From assembly GCF_024679095.1 (NCBI RefSeq), contig NW_026110541.1:525501-589500 (forward strand): 64,000 bases of DNA, given 5' to 3'. Every line of letters starts with the position of its first letter. Position 1 is the first letter of the stretch. Origin of the DNA: Eriocheir sinensis (lineage: Eukaryota > Arthropoda > Malacostraca > Decapoda > Varunidae). Of the stretch, positions 24,853-42,612 are shown piece after piece. A program made the translations under genes and the position numbers. Below the pieces are notes generated by a model that was given only the letters and a program-made list of their open reading frames with translations, was not told the DNA's origin and made no database searches.

Positions 24853-24870
24853 CATACACGTTTACTCATA
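24842..24870. other. Recurrent orientation breakpoint A, copy 3
   Basis: Minus-to-plus flip reading tgcaacatacacgtttactc, identical to the 10788 junction. Just upstream there is a short deletion: gcgtatatgcgtatgcaac replaces the longer aaatttgtattgaaaaaatatgc segment. Confidence 0.88.
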
Positions 24871-26240
24871 CAAATTTATATTATTTTATTGGTATTTTGT
24901 TTATTTATTTTGATACGAATTACATGATTATATGTGTATTTTGTACATATTTTTTATACGTATTTACATTATCTAATGTGCATTTTGTTTATATATTTTC
25001 ATACAAATTTACGTTATTATATGTGTATTTGTATAAATATTTTGATACAAATTTACTTTATTTCATGTATTTTGTATATATATTTCAATTCAAATTTAGC
25101 TTATTTTGTGTGTATTTTGTATATATTTTTATACAAATTTAATTACTTCTTTGTATTTATGTATATAGTTTTATATAAATTTACGTTATTTTATGTGTAT
25201 TTTGTATATTTATATTTATTCAAATACACATTCTTTTATTGGGATTTTGTTTATTTATTTTGATACGAATTTACATTATTTTATGTGTATTTTGTATAAA
25301 AAATTTTTATACATATTTACTTCATTTTGTGTGTATTTTGTATATATATTTTTATAGAAATCTACGTTATTTTCTGTGTATTCGTATATATATTTTGAAA
25401 CAAATTTATATTGTTTTATATGTATTTTGCATATGTATTTCAATACAAATTTACCTTATTGTATGTGTTTTTTGTATATTTATTTTAATTATATATTTTA
25501 TAAATAAAAAATGCGTTATTTTATGGTATCTTTTTCTTTATTTTCATACAAATTTACATTATTTTATTAATATTCTGTGTATTTATTTTGATATTTTTAT
25601 ACAAATTTACGTTATTTTAAGTGTATTTGTTTATGTATTTTCATTCAAATTTACATTATTTTATGTGTATTTTGTGTATGTATTTCAATACAAATTTACC
25701 TTATTTTATGTGTATTTTGTATATTCATTTTCATACAAATTTAAAATATTTTTGTGTATTTTTGTATATAGTTTGATACAAATTTAGGTTATTTTATGTG
25801 TATTTTGTATATCTATTTTCATACAAATACACATTCTTCTAATGATATTTTTTATTTATTTTGACTCAATTTGCATTATTTAATGTGTATTTTGTATATA
25901 TATTTATACGTATTTACATCATTTCATGTGTATTTTGTATAGTTTTAAACAAATTTATATTATTTAATGTGTATATATATATATATATATTTATATAAAT
26001 ATACATTCTTTTATTATATATATATTTATTTATTTTGATACTAATTTACATTATTTTATGTGTACTTTGCATACATTTTTCATACGTATTTACTTAATTT
26101 TATGTGTATTTTGTATATATATTTTAAAGAAATCTTCCTTATTTCATGTGTATTCGTATATATATTTTGAAACAAATTTACATTGTTTATATGTATTTTG
26201 CATATCTATTTTTGTGTATTCTGTATTTATTTTTGTTATA
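24853..26240 (+). repeat. 45-bp satellite block, plus sense
   Basis: Inverted counterpart of 41050-42597, with the breakpoint at each end shared. A monomer near 25480-25520 is internally deleted. A short AT run (about 19 bp) lies at 25972-25990. Confidence 0.9.
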
Positions 26241-26246
26241 CATAGA
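26193..26246. other. Recurrent orientation breakpoint C, copy 1
   Basis: The plus-to-minus flip includes the unusual stretch attctgtatttatttttgtt followed by atacatagaataatg. The reverse complement, with one base different, is at 41043-41098. Confidence 0.85.
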
Positions 26247-29200
26247 ATAATGTAAAATCGTATCAAAATAAGTACACAATATCAATAAAATAATTTAAAT
26301 ATGTATAAAAATAAAGATGCAAAATACTCATAAGATAAAGCATTTTTTTTAAATACATATACAAAAATACATATAGAATAACTAAATTTGTATTAAAATT
26401 AATATACAAAATGCACACATTCAATAAGGTAAATTTGTTTTGAAAAAAAACGCAAAATACAAATAAAACAGTGTAAATTTCTTTCAAAATATATATACAA
26501 ATACACATAAAATAACGTAGATTTCTATAGAAATATATATACAAAATACACATGAAATTATGTAAATACGTATAAAAATATATATATAAAATACATATTA
26601 AGTAATGTAAATTCGTGTCAAAATAAATCAACAAAATATCATGAAAAGAATGTGTATTTGTAAGAAAGTAAATAATTCATAATAAATTTGTATGAAATAT
26701 ATATGCAAGATACACATTAAATAATGTAAATATGTATAAAAAAATATACACAAAAAACAAATAGAATAATGTAAAATCGTATCAAAATAAATAAACCGAA
26801 TATTAATAAAATAATGTAAATTTGTATGAAAATAAAGATGCAAAACTCCCATCAAATAGCGCATTTCTTATAAAAATATATATACCAAAATACACATACA
26901 ATATTTAAATTTGTATTGAATTAAATATACAAAATGCACATACAATAAGGTAAACTTCTATTGAAAGAGATATGCAAAAATTCATATAAAACAAAGTAAA
27001 TTTGTTTTAAACTATATATACGAATACACATAAAATAACGTAGATTTCTATAAAAATATATATACAAAATACACATAAAAAATAGGTAAATACGTATAAA
27101 AAAATGTAAACAAAATAAACATAAAATAATATAAATTCGAAACAAAATAAATAAACAAAATATCAATAAAAGAATGTGTATTTGTTAAAATATAAATGTA
27201 CAAAATACACATACAAAATAAACAAAATAAGGTAAATTTGTAATGAAATATATGTATAAAATACACATAAAATAATGTAAATTTGTATGAAAATATATAT
27301 ACAAATACACATAAAATACCATGAATTTGTATAAAATTATATATTCAAAATAAATATTAAATAATGTAAATGCGAATAAAAATATATATAAAAAGTACAT
27401 ATAAAATAATGTAAATTCGTATCAATATAAATCAACAAAATTCCAATAAAATAATATATATTTGAATAAAAATAGATTTACAAAATACACATAACATAAC
27501 TAAAATTTGTATTGAAATATATATACAAAAATACATAAAAATAATTTGAGTTTGTATGAAAATAGATATATATAAACAAATACACATAAAATAACGTAAA
27601 TTTGTATGAAAAATATATACAAAATACACATAGAATAATGTCAAATCGTATCAAAATGATGAGCATAATATCAATAAAATAACGTAAATTTGTATGAAAA
27701 TAAATAATCAAAATACATATAAAAATGTACATCTTTATAAAAATATTTATAAAAAAACATATAATAATTAAATTTGTATTAAAATTAATAAACAAAATAC
27801 ATATATAATAATGTAAATTTGTATAAAAAATATGCAAAATACACATTATCAAAATAAATAAAATAATATAACGTAAATTTCTATAGAAAATATATACAAA
27901 ATGCACATAAAATAAAGTAAATTTGCATAAAAATATATATACAAAACACACACTAAATAATGTAAATCCTTACATAAAATAACCTTAATTTGTATAAAAC
28001 TATATACAAAAATACACAAAAATAATTTAAATTTGTTTGAAAAGAAATATACAAAATACACATAAAATTAGGTAAATTTGTATTGAAATACATATACAAA
28101 ATACACATTAAATAATGTAAATTTGAATGAAAATATATAAACAAATACACTTAAAATAACGTAAATTTGTATAAAATATATTGCAAGATACACATTAAAT
28201 AATGTAAATGTGTATAAAAAAATATATACAAAAAAACAAATAGAATAATGTAAAATCGTATCAAATTAAATACACAGAATATCAATAAAATAATGTAAAT
28301 TTGTATGAACATAAAGATGCAAAATTCCCAAAACTTATAGCATTTTTTGTAAAAATTTATTTACCAAAATATATAAACAAATACACTTAAAATAACGTAA
28401 ATTTGTATAAAATATATTGCAAGATACACATTAAATAATGTAAAGGTGTATAAAAAAATATATACAAAAAAACAAAGAGAATAATGTAAAATCGTATCAA
28501 ATTATATACACAGAATATCAATAAAATAATGTAAATTTGTATGAACATAAAGATGCAAAATTCCCAAAACTTATAGCATTTTTTATAAAAATTTATTTAC
28601 CAAAATACTTACAAATACATAAAATATTTAAATTTGTATTGAAATAAATATACAAAATGCATATACAGTAAGGTAAATTTGTATTGAAAGAGATATTCAA
28701 AAATACATATAAAACAATGTAAATTTGTTTCAAAATATATATATACGAATACACATAAAATAAAGTAGATTTCTGTAGAAATATATACAAAATACATTTG
28801 AAATTATGTAAATACGTATAAAAATATATATACAAAATACATATCAAATAATTTAAATTCGTGCGAAAATAAATAAACAAAATATCATGAAAAGAATGTG
28901 TATTTGTATGAAAATAGATAATAGATAATAAATTTGTATAAAATATATATGCAAGATACACATTAAATAATGTAAATATGTATAAAAAAGTATATACAAA
29001 AAACAAATAGAATAATGTAACATCTTATCAAAATAAATACACCGAATATTAATAAAATAATGTAAATTTGTATGAAAATAAAGATGCAAAATTCCCATAA
29101 AATAGCGCATTTCTTATAAAAATATATGTACCAAAATACACATAAAATATTTAAATTTCCATTGAAATAAATATACAAAATGCACATACAATAAGGTAAA

Positions 29201-31200
29201 TTCGTATTGAAAGAGATATGCAAAAATACATATAAAACAATGTAAATTTGTTTTAAAATATATATAAGAATATAAATAAAAAAAACGTAGATTTCTATAA
29301 AAATATATATACAAAATACACATAAAATTAAGTAAATACGTATAAAAAAATGTATACAAAATACACATAAAATAATGTAATTTCGAATTAAAATAAATGT
29401 AAATTTGAATGAAAATATATAAACAAATACAGTTAAAATAACGTAAATTTCAATAAAATATATATGCAAGATACACATTAAATAATGTAAATGTGTATAA
29501 AAAAATATATACAAAAAACAAATATAATAATGTAAAATCGTATCAAAATAAATACACAGAATATTAATAAAATAATGTAAATTTGTATGAAAATAAAGAT
29601 GCAAAATTCCCAAAAATTATCGCATTTTTTATAAAAATATATATACCAAAATACACATAAAATATTTAAATTTGTATTGAAATAAATATACTAAATGCAT
29701 ATACAGTAAGGTAAATTTGTATTAAAAGAGATATTCAAAAATACATATAAAACAATGTAAATTTGTTTCAAAATATATATACGAATACACAGAAAATAAA
29801 ATAGATATCTAGAGAAATATATATACAAAATACATATGAAATTATGTAAATATGTATAAAAATATATATACAAAATACATATCAAATAATGTAAATTCGT
29901 GTCAAAATAAATAAACAAAATATCATGAAAAGAATGTCTATTTGTATGAAAATAGATAATAGATAATAAATTTGTATCAAATATATATGCAAGATACACA
30001 TTAAATAATGTAAATATGTATAAAAAAGTATTTACAAAAAACAAATAGAATAATGTAAAATCGTATCAAATATTAAAAAAATAATGTAAATTTGTATGAA
30101 AATAAAGATGCAAAATTCCCATAAAATAGCGCATTTCTTATAAAAATATATATACCAAAATACTCATAAAATATTTAAATTTGTTTTTAAATAAATATAC
30201 AAAATGCACATACAATAAGGTAAATTTGTATTGAAAGAGATATGCAAAAATACATATAAAACAATGTAAATTTGTTTCAAAATATATATATGAATACAAA
30301 TAAAAAAACGTAGATTTCTATAAAAATATATATACAAAATACACATAAAATTAAGTAAATAAGTATAAAAAAAATGTATACAAAATACACATAAAATAAT
30401 GTAAATTCGATTTAAAATAAATAAACAAATTACCAATAAAAGAATGTGTATTTGGATAAATATAAATATACAAAATACATATACAAAATAAACATAAAAT
30501 AAGGTAGATTTGTAATAAAATATATGTACAAAATACACATAAAATAATGTAAATTTATATGAAAATATATATACAATTACACATAAAATACCATGAATTT
30601 GTATAAAAATATATATTCAAAATAAATATTAAATAATGCAAAAGCTGATAAAAATATATATACAAAGTACATATAAAATAGTGTAAATTCGTATAAATAT
30701 AAATCAACAAAACACCAATAAAATAATATATATTTGAATGAAAATAAATTTTCAAAATACACATAACATAACTAAAATTTATATTAAAATATATACAAAA
30801 ATACATCGAAATAATTTGAGTTTTTATGAAAATAGATATACAAAATACACATAAAACTAGGTAAATTTTTTTAAAAATGTATATACAAAATACTTAATTA
30901 ATATTGTAAATTTGTGTCAAAATATATATACAAATACACATAAAATAACGTAAATTTGTATGAAAAATATATAGAAAATACACATAGAATAATGTTAATT
31001 CGTATCAAAATGAAGGAGCAGAATATCAATCAAATAATGTAAATTTGTATGAAAATAAAGATGCAAAATACCCATAAAATAAAGCATATGTTTATAAAAA
31101 TACTGATACAAAAATACACATCGAATAATTAAATTTGTATTAACATTAATATACAAATGCGTATATAATAAGATAAATTTGAATTGAAAAAATATGCAAC
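26241..31200 (-). repeat. 45-bp satellite block, minus sense, longest uninterrupted sense block
   Basis: Almost 5 kb in one sense with no AT tract. It contains a local tandem duplication: the run at 28134-28370 is repeated with few changes at 28374-28610 (cattttttgtaaaaatttat / cattttttataaaaatttat). The private variant agataatagataataaattt appears at about 28914 and 29952. The monomers near 27440-27930 are irregular, with several truncations. The block ends at breakpoint A. Confidence 0.9.
28134..28610. repeat. Local tandem duplication, about 240 bp
   Basis: Two adjacent copies start at atataaacaaatacacttaa (28134 and 28374) and both contain the unusual forms ttcccaaaacttatagcatt and tttatttaccaaaata. 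These odd shared variants, offset by about 240 bp, indicate a recent local duplication of about five monomers. Confidence 0.88.
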
Positions 31201-31215
31201 ATACACGTTTACTCA
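31190..31215. other. Recurrent orientation breakpoint A, copy 4
   Basis: Minus-to-plus flip with tgcaacatacacgtttactc, identical to copies 1 and 3. Confidence 0.88.
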
Positions 31216-32233
31216 TACAAATTTATATTATTTTATTGGTATTTTGTTGATTTATTTTGATACGAATTACATGATTATAAAATTATGTGTATTTTGTACA
31301 CATTTTTTTATACGTATTTACATTATTTAATGTGTATTTTGTTTATATGTTTTCATACAAATTTACGTTATTATATATGTATTTGTATAAATATTTTGAT
31401 AAAAAACTTACTTTATTTCATGTATTTTGTATATATATTTCAACTCAAATTTAGCTTACTTTGTGTGTATTTTGTATATATTTTCATACAAATTTAAATA
31501 CCTTGTATTTTTGTATATAGTTTTATATAAATTTACGTTATTTTATATGTATTTTGTATATTTATATTTATACAAATACATATTCTTTTATTGGTATTTT
31601 GTTTATTTATTTTGATAAGAATTTACATTATTTTATGTGTATTTTGTATACATTTTTTTTATACGTATTTACTTCATTTTAAGTGTATTTTGTATATATA
31701 TTTTTATAAAAATCTACGTTATTTAATATGTATTCGTATAAATATTTTGAAACAAATTTACATTGCTTTATATGTATTTTGCATATCTATTTCAATACAA
31801 ATTTACCTTATTGTATGTGTTTTTTATATATTTATTTTAATATAAATCTAATTTTTTTATGTGTATTTTGGTATATATATTTTTTTAATAAAAAAATGCT
31901 TTATTTTATGGGTATTTTGCCTCTTTATTTTCATACAAATTTACATTATTTTATTAATATTCTGTGTATTTTGACACAATTTTACATTATTCTATTTGTG
32001 TTTTGTATATATTTTTTTATACAAATTTACGTTATTTTAATAGTATTTGTTCATGTATTTTCATTCAAATTTACATTATTTTATGTGAATTTTGTATATG
32101 TATTTCCATACAAATTTACCTAATTTTATGTGTATTTTGTATATTTATTTTCATACAAATTTAAAATATTTTTGTGTATTTTTGTATATAGTTTGATACA
32201 GATTTAGGTTATTTTATGTGTATTTTGAATATC

Positions 32234-32236
<3 letters not shown>
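31201..32236 (+). repeat. 45-bp satellite block, plus sense
   Basis: Closest in order and variants to 10797-11936. Both have the gcctctttattttcatac phase-5 form, and both end in gaatatctatta immediately before a switch to minus sense. Confidence 0.9.

Positions 32237-32329
<93 letters not shown>
32237..32329. repeat. (AT)n microsatellite at an orientation flip
   Basis: About 93 bp of AT with a phase shift (TT) at 32280-32281. The left flank is plus-sense gaatatctatta and the right flank minus-sense caaaatacatatgaaatt. The paralogous flip at 11936 has only a short aaatatatatac there, so the tract expanded at a pre-existing flip. Confidence 0.96.
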
Positions 32330-32331
<2 letters not shown>

Positions 32332-35300
32332 AAATACATATGAAATTATGTAAATACGTATAAAAATATATATACAAAATACATATCAAATAATGTAAAT
32401 TCGTGTCAAAATAAATAAAGAAAATATCATAAAAGAATGTGTATTTGTATGAAAATAGATAATAGATAATAAATTTGTATAGAATATATATGCAAGATAC
32501 ACATTAAATAATGTAAATATGTATAAAAAAGTATATACAAAAAACAAATAGAATAATGTACAATCGTATCAAAATAAATACACCGAATATTAATAAAATA
32601 ATGTAAATTTGAATGAAAATAAAGATGCAAAATTCCCATAAAATAGCGCATTTCTTATAAAAATATATATACCAAAATACACATAAAATTTTTAAATTTG
32701 TATTGAAATAAATATACAAAATGCACATACAATAAGGTAAATTTGTATTGAAAGAGATATGCAAAAATACATATAAAACAATGTAAATTTGTTTCAAAAT
32801 ATATATTCGAATACAAATAAAAAAACGTAGATTTCTATAAAAAAAATATATACAAAATACACATAAAAATAAGTAAATGCGTATAAAAAAATGTATACAA
32901 AATACACATAAAATAATGTAAATTCGATTTAAAATAAATAAACAAAATACTAATAAAAGAATGTGTATTTGGATAAATATAAATATACAAAATACACATA
33001 CAAAATAAATATAAAATAAGGTAGATTTGTAATAAAATATATGTACAAAATACACAAACAATAATGTAAATTTATATGAAAATATATATACAAATACACA
33101 TAAAATACCATGAATTTGTATAAAAATATATATTCAAAATAAATATTAAATAATGTAAGAGCGTATAAAAATATATATACAAAGTACATATAAAATGAAA
33201 ATTAAGATGCAAAATACCTATAAAATAACGCATTTTTTATAAAATTATTGATACCAAAATACATATAAAATATTTGAACTTGTATTAAAATAAATATACA
33301 AAATGCACATACAATAAGGTAAATTTGTATTGAAATAGATATGCAAAATACATATAAAATAATGTAAATTTGTTTCAAAATATATATACGAATACACATA
33401 AAATAACGTAGATTTCTATAAAAATACATATACAAAATACACATAAAATTAAGTAAATACATATAAAAAATGTATACAAAATACACATAAAATAATGTAA
33501 AATCGTATAAATGTAAATAAACAATATACCAATCAAAGAATGTGTATTTGTATAAATATGAATATACAAAATGCACATAAAATAACGTAAATTTATGTAA
33601 AACTATATACATAAAATAACGCAAATTTCTATAAAAATATATGTACAAAAATGAACTTTAGATAAATTTGCATAAAAATATATATACAAAACACACATTA
33701 GATAATGTAAATGAGTATAAAAATATGTATACAAAATACCTATGAAATAATCTACATTCGTATCGAATTAAATTAAGAAATACTAATAAAATAATGTAAT
33801 TTTGGATGAAAATATATATACAAAATACACATAAAATAACCTAAATACAAATACAAATATACACATAAAATAATTTAAATTTGTATGAAAATATTTATAC
33901 AAATACACACTAAATAACATGAATTTGTATAAAATTTGTATCAAAATATATATTTATACACAATAAAATAACGTAATTTTTTATGAAAATGTATATACAA
34001 AATACACATAAAATAATTTAAATACGTAGAAAAATATATATACAAAAAACACATAAAATAATGTAAATATGTATGAAAATATATAAACAAATACATATAA
34101 AATAATGTAAATTTGGATAAAATATATATACAAAATGAACATTATATAATGTAAATATATATATAAAAAAATATATACAAAAAACACATAGAATAATGTT
34201 AAATCGTATCAAAATAAATAAAGTGAATATCAATAAAATAATGTAAATTTGTATGAAAATAAAGATGCAAAATATCCATATAATAACGCATATTTGCATA
34301 AAAATATATATACAAAAATACATATTAAATAATTAAATTTGTATTAAAATGAATATACAAAATGCACGTACAATACAGTAAATTTGTATTGAAATAGATA
34401 TGCAAAATACACATTAATAATGTAAATTTGTATCAAAATATATATACGAATTCTCATAAAATAGAGTAAATTTATATGAAAATATATATACAAAATGGAT
34501 ATACAAAATACACATATACCTAGTTAAATTTGCATTTAAATACATGTACAAAAAACACATAAAATAATGTAGATATGTATGAAATGAAAACAAATACATT
34601 TTATATAAAATATATATACAAAATACACATAGAATAATGTAAAATCATATCAAAATAAATACACAGAATATCAATAAAATAATGTAAATTTGTATGAAAA
34701 TAAAGATGCAAAATACCCATAAAATAAAGCATATTTTTATAAAAATACATATACAAAAATACACATAGATTAATCAAATTTGTAGTATAATTAATATACA
34801 AAATGCACATACAATAAGGTAAATTTGTATTAAAAAAATATGCAAAATACACATAAAACAATGTAAATTTGTTTCAAAATATATATACGAATACACATAA
34901 AAAAACGCAGATTTCTATAGAAATATATATACAAAATACACTTGAAATAATGTAAATACGTTTAAAAATATATATGCAAAATACACATTAAATAATGTTA
35001 ATTCGTGTCAAAATAAATAAACAAAATATCATGAAAAGAATGTGTATTTGTATGAAAATAGATATACAAAATACACATAAAATAACCTAAATTTGTATAA
35101 AACTATAAACAAAAATACACAAAAATAATTTAAACTTGTATGAAAATAAATATACAAAAAACATATAAAATTAGGTAAATTTGCATTGAAATACATATAC
35201 AAAATACACATAAAATAATGTAAATTTGAATGAAAATATATAAACTTATAGACTTAAAATAACGTAAATTTGGATCAAATATATATACAAAAAACACATT

Positions 35301-35822
35301 AAATAATGTAAATATGTATAAAAAAATATATACAAAAAACAAATAAAATAATGTAAAATCGTATCAAAATAAATACAGAAAATATTAATAAAATAATGTA
35401 AATTTGTATGAAAATTAAGATGCAAAATACCCATAAAATAACGCATTTTTTATAAAAATATATATACGAAAAAACATAAAATATTTGATTTTGTATTAAA
35501 ATTAATAAATATACAAAATACACATAAAATAAGCTAAATTTGAAATGAAATATATATACAAAATACATAATGTAAATTTGTATCAAAATACTTATACAAA
35601 TACACATATAATAACGTAAATTTTTATAAAAATATATAAACAAAATACACATTAAATAATGTAAATACGTATAAAAAAATGTACAAAATACACAAATAAT
35701 CATGTAACTCGTATCAAAATAAATAGACAAAATACCAATAAAATAATGTAAATTTCTATGAGAAAACATATACAAAATACACATAAATAACGCAAATATC
35801 AATAAAAATATATATAATATAA
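32330..35822 (-). repeat. 45-bp satellite block, minus sense
   Basis: The part from about 33200 to the end is the left arm of a direct duplication with 50360-53060. Markers include aattattgataccaaaata (33243), tcgaattaaattaagaaata (33765) and aatcatatcaaaataaatac (34644). It ends at a flip shared with 53060. Confidence 0.92.
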
Positions 35823-35850
35823 TATATTTTTATACATATTTAAAATATTT
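35790..35850. other. Recurrent orientation breakpoint D, copy 1
   Basis: Minus-to-plus flip: aacgcaaatatcaataaaaa is followed by tatataatataatatatttt. Copy 2 at about 53034-53095 is almost identical on both sides. Confidence 0.9.
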
Positions 35851-36746
35851 AATGTATATTTTGTATATATATTTTTTCCAAATTTACGTTATTTTATATG
35901 TATTTGTTTATATATTTTCATACAAATTTACATTATTTTATGTGAGTTTTGTATATGTATTTCAATACAAATTTGCCTAACTTTATGTGTATTTTGCATA
36001 TCTATTTTCAAAGAAATTTAAATTATTTTTGTGTATTTTTGTATATATTTTTATACAAATTTTAGTTATTTTATTTGTTTTTTGTATATATATTTTCCTA
36101 GAAATATACATTCTTTTATTGGAATTTTGTGTATTTAATGTTTTACGAATTTACATTATTTTATGTGTATTTTGTATATATATATTTTTCTACGTATTTA
36201 AATTATTTTATGTGTATTTTATATACACATTTTCATAAAAATTTACGTTATTTTATTGTGTGTATTCGTATATATTTTGAAACAAATTTTATACAAATCC
36301 ATGTTATTTTATGTGTATTTGTATATATATTTTCATACAAATTTATATTATTTTATGTGTATTCTTACATATATTTTATTACAAATTTACCAAATTTTAT
36401 GTTTATTTTGTATATTTATTTCATTCAATATAATCAAATTTAAATTTATTGTATATGCATTTTGTATATTAATTTTAATACAAATTTAATTATTCTAAGT
36501 GTATTTTTCTATATGTATTTTTTTTAAAAATATGCTTTATTTTATGGGTATTTTGCATCTTTATTTTCATACAAATTTACGTTATTTTATTGATATTCTG
36601 CTCATTCATTTTGATACGATTTGACATTATTCTATGTGTATTTTGTATATATTTTTCACACAAATTTACGTTATTTTATGTGTATTTGTTTATATATTTT
36701 GACACAAATTTACAATATTTTATGGGTATTTTGTATATATATTTCA
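35823..36746 (+). repeat. 45-bp satellite block, plus sense
   Basis: Continues the duplicated segment shared with 53061-53650, then diverges near 36425 where the minus-strand relatives differ. It ends at a perfect palindrome at 36716-36762. Confidence 0.9.
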
Positions 36747-36762
36747 AAATACCCATAAAATA
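36716..36762. repeat. Perfect 18-bp inverted repeat at an orientation flip
   Basis: The arms tattttatgggtattttg (36716-36733) and caaaatacccataaaata (36745-36762) are exact reverse complements around an 11-base loop, tatatatattt. The satellite changes from plus to minus sense exactly here. Confidence 0.93.
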
Positions 36763-37429
36763 AAATATACCAAAATACACATCAAAAAATTTAATTTGTA
36801 TTAAAATAAATATACAAAAAACACATACAATAAGGTAAATTTGTATTGAAATAGATATGCAAAATACATATAAAACAATGTAAATTTGTTTCAAAATATA
36901 TATACGAATACACATAAAATAACGTAGATTTCTATATAAATATATATAAAAAATACACATAAAATGAAGTAAATACGTATAAAAAAATGTATACAAAATA
37001 CACATAAAATAATGTAAATTCGTATCAAAATAAATACACAAAATACCAATAAAAGAATGTGTATTTATATAAATATAAATATACAAAATACACATAAAAT
37101 AACGTAAATTTATATAAAACTATATACAAAAATACACAGAAGTAATTAAATTTGTATGAAAATATATACAAAATACACACAAAATAAGAAAAATTTGAAT
37201 TGAAATATATATACAAATACATGAAATAAAGTAAATTTGTATCAAAATATTTATACAAATACACATATAATAACGTAAATTTGTATGAAAATATATAAAC
37301 AAAATACACATTAAATAATGTAAATACGTATAAAAAAATATGTACAAAATACACATATAATCATGTAATTCGTATCAAAATAAATAAACAAAAAACAAAA
37401 AAAATAATATAAATTTGTATGAGTAAACG
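36747..37429 (-). repeat. 45-bp satellite block, minus sense
   Basis: Left end of the segment duplicated at 41.9-42.6 kb, sharing acacatcaaaaaatttaatt (36778 and 41948). It ends at breakpoint A in the opposite orientation to copies 1-4. Confidence 0.9.
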
Positions 37430-37445
37430 TGTATATTGCATATTT
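37415..37445. other. Recurrent orientation breakpoint A, inverted copy 5
   Basis: The sequence gagtaaacgtgtatattgca is the reverse complement of the copies at 10788, 24848 and 31196, with one substitution. Confidence 0.87.
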
Positions 37446-37599
37446 TTTCAATACAAATTTACCTTATTATATACGCATTTAGTATATTAATTTTAATACA
37501 ATTTTAATTATTCGATGTTTATTTTTGTATCTGTATTTTTATAAACATATGCTTTATTTTTTGGGTATTTTGCATCTTTATTTTCATACAAATTTACAT

Positions 37600-38130
37600 T
37601 ATTTTATTGATATTCTGCTCATTCATTTTGATACAAATTGACATTATTCTATGTGTATTTTGTATATATTTTGACACAAATTTACAATATTTTATGGGTA
37701 TTTTGTATATACATTTCAAAAGAAATTTACCTAGTTTTATGTGTATTTTGTATATCTATTTTCATACAAACTTAAATTATTTCTATTTATTTTAGTATAT
37801 ATTTTAATACAAATTTTAGTTATGTTATGTGTATATTGTAAATTTATTTTCATTCAAATATATATTATTTTATTGATATTCTGCTCATTCATTTTGATAC
37901 GAATTGACATTATTCTATGTGTATTTTGTATATATTTTGACACAAATTTACAATATTTTATGGGTATTTTGCATATACATTTCAAAAGAAATTTACCTAG
38001 TTTTATGTGTATTTTGTATATCTATTTTCATACAAACTCAAGTTATTTCTATGTATTTTTGTATATATTTTAATACAAATTTTAGTTATGTTATGTATAC
38101 TTTGTAAATTTATTTTCATTCAAATATATA
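37600..38130. repeat. Local tandem duplication, about 257 bp
   Basis: The phase-6 variant atattctgctcattcatttt starts near 37609 and again near 37876, with the same monomer order after each. The paralogue at 42780-43080 has this run once, so the duplication happened after the larger segmental copy. Confidence 0.85.
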
Positions 38131-38548
38131 TTATTTTATTGGTGTTTTGTTGATTTATATTGTAACGAATTTACATTATTTTATATGTACTTTCTATGTA
38201 TATTTTTATACGCTTTTACATTATTTAATATTTATTTTGAATATGTATTTTTATACAAATTCATAGTATTTTATGTGTATTTGTATATATATTTTCATAT
38301 AAATTTACATTATTTTATGTGTATTTTGTACATATATTTTATTACAAATCTACCTTATTTTATGTTTATTTTGTATGTGTATTTTGTATATTTATATTTA
38401 TCCAAATACACATTCTTCTATTGGTATTTTGTTTATTTATTTTAATTCGAATTTACATTATTTTATGTGTATTTTGTATACATTTTTTTTATACGTATTT
38501 ACTTAATTTTATGTGTATTTTGTATATATATTTTTATAGAAATCTACG

Positions 38549-38562
38549 TTTTTTTTTTTTTT
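38549..38562 (+). repeat. Poly(T) expansion inside a monomer
   Basis: Fourteen T replace the usual acgttattttatgtg between ctacg and gtattcg. Related monomers read tttttttatttg (43494) or seven A in minus sense, so this is a growing homopolymer within a phase-8 monomer. Confidence 0.85.
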
Positions 38563-38714
38563 GTATTCGTATATATATTTTGAAACAAATTTACATTGTT
38601 TTATATGTATTTTTGCATATCTCTTTCAATACAAATTTACCTTATTGTATGTGCATTTTGTATATTTATTCCAATGCAAATTTAAATATTTTATGTGCAT
38701 TTTGGTATATATAT

Positions 38715-38735
38715 TTTTATAAGATTACGAAAATT
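38715..38735. other. Recurrent orientation breakpoint B, copy 2
   Basis: Plus-to-minus flip reading tataagattacgaaaatttg, the reverse complement of the flip at 23277-23296 and identical to the flip at about 44044. Confidence 0.88.
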
Positions 38736-38932
38736 TGAATTAAAATAAATACAAAAAAACAAAAAAATAAATTTCAATTTGTATGAAAATAGATATACAA
38801 AATACACATATAATTAGTTAAATTTGTATTTAAATACATGTACAAAATACACATAAAATAATGTAAATTTGTATGAAATGACAACAAATTCACATAAAAT
38901 AACGTACATTTGTATAAAATAGATATACAAAA
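38721..38932 (-). repeat. 45-bp satellite block, minus sense, short
   Basis: Five monomers between two flips. The same 210-bp inverted insert with the same two ends is at 44046-44261, so it was present before that duplication. Confidence 0.9.
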
Positions 38933-42584
<3,652 letters not shown>

Positions 42585-42596
<12 letters not shown>

Positions 42597-42612
42597 AACG
42601 TGTATGTTGCAT
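42585..42612. other. Recurrent orientation breakpoint A, inverted copy 6
   Basis: The sequence gagtaaacgtgtatgttgca is the exact reverse complement of the junction in copies 1, 3 and 4. Confidence 0.9.

Larger units (their letters stand above)
37430..38720 (+). repeat. 45-bp satellite block, plus sense
   Basis: Contains a local duplication: 37600-37850 and 37860-38110 share atattctgctcattcatttt and gacacaaatttacaatattt, a repeat of about 257 bp. It lies within the larger duplicate of 42597-44045. A T-run expansion is at 38549-38562. Confidence 0.9.

Noticed and set aside
38340..38380. Yeast-type ARS consensus matches such as ttttatgttta (also near 39965, 43310, 47370 and 53636)
   Set aside because: An 11-base AT-rich motif is expected by chance in this composition, and the element is specific to budding yeast. 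The SINE points to a different kind of genome.
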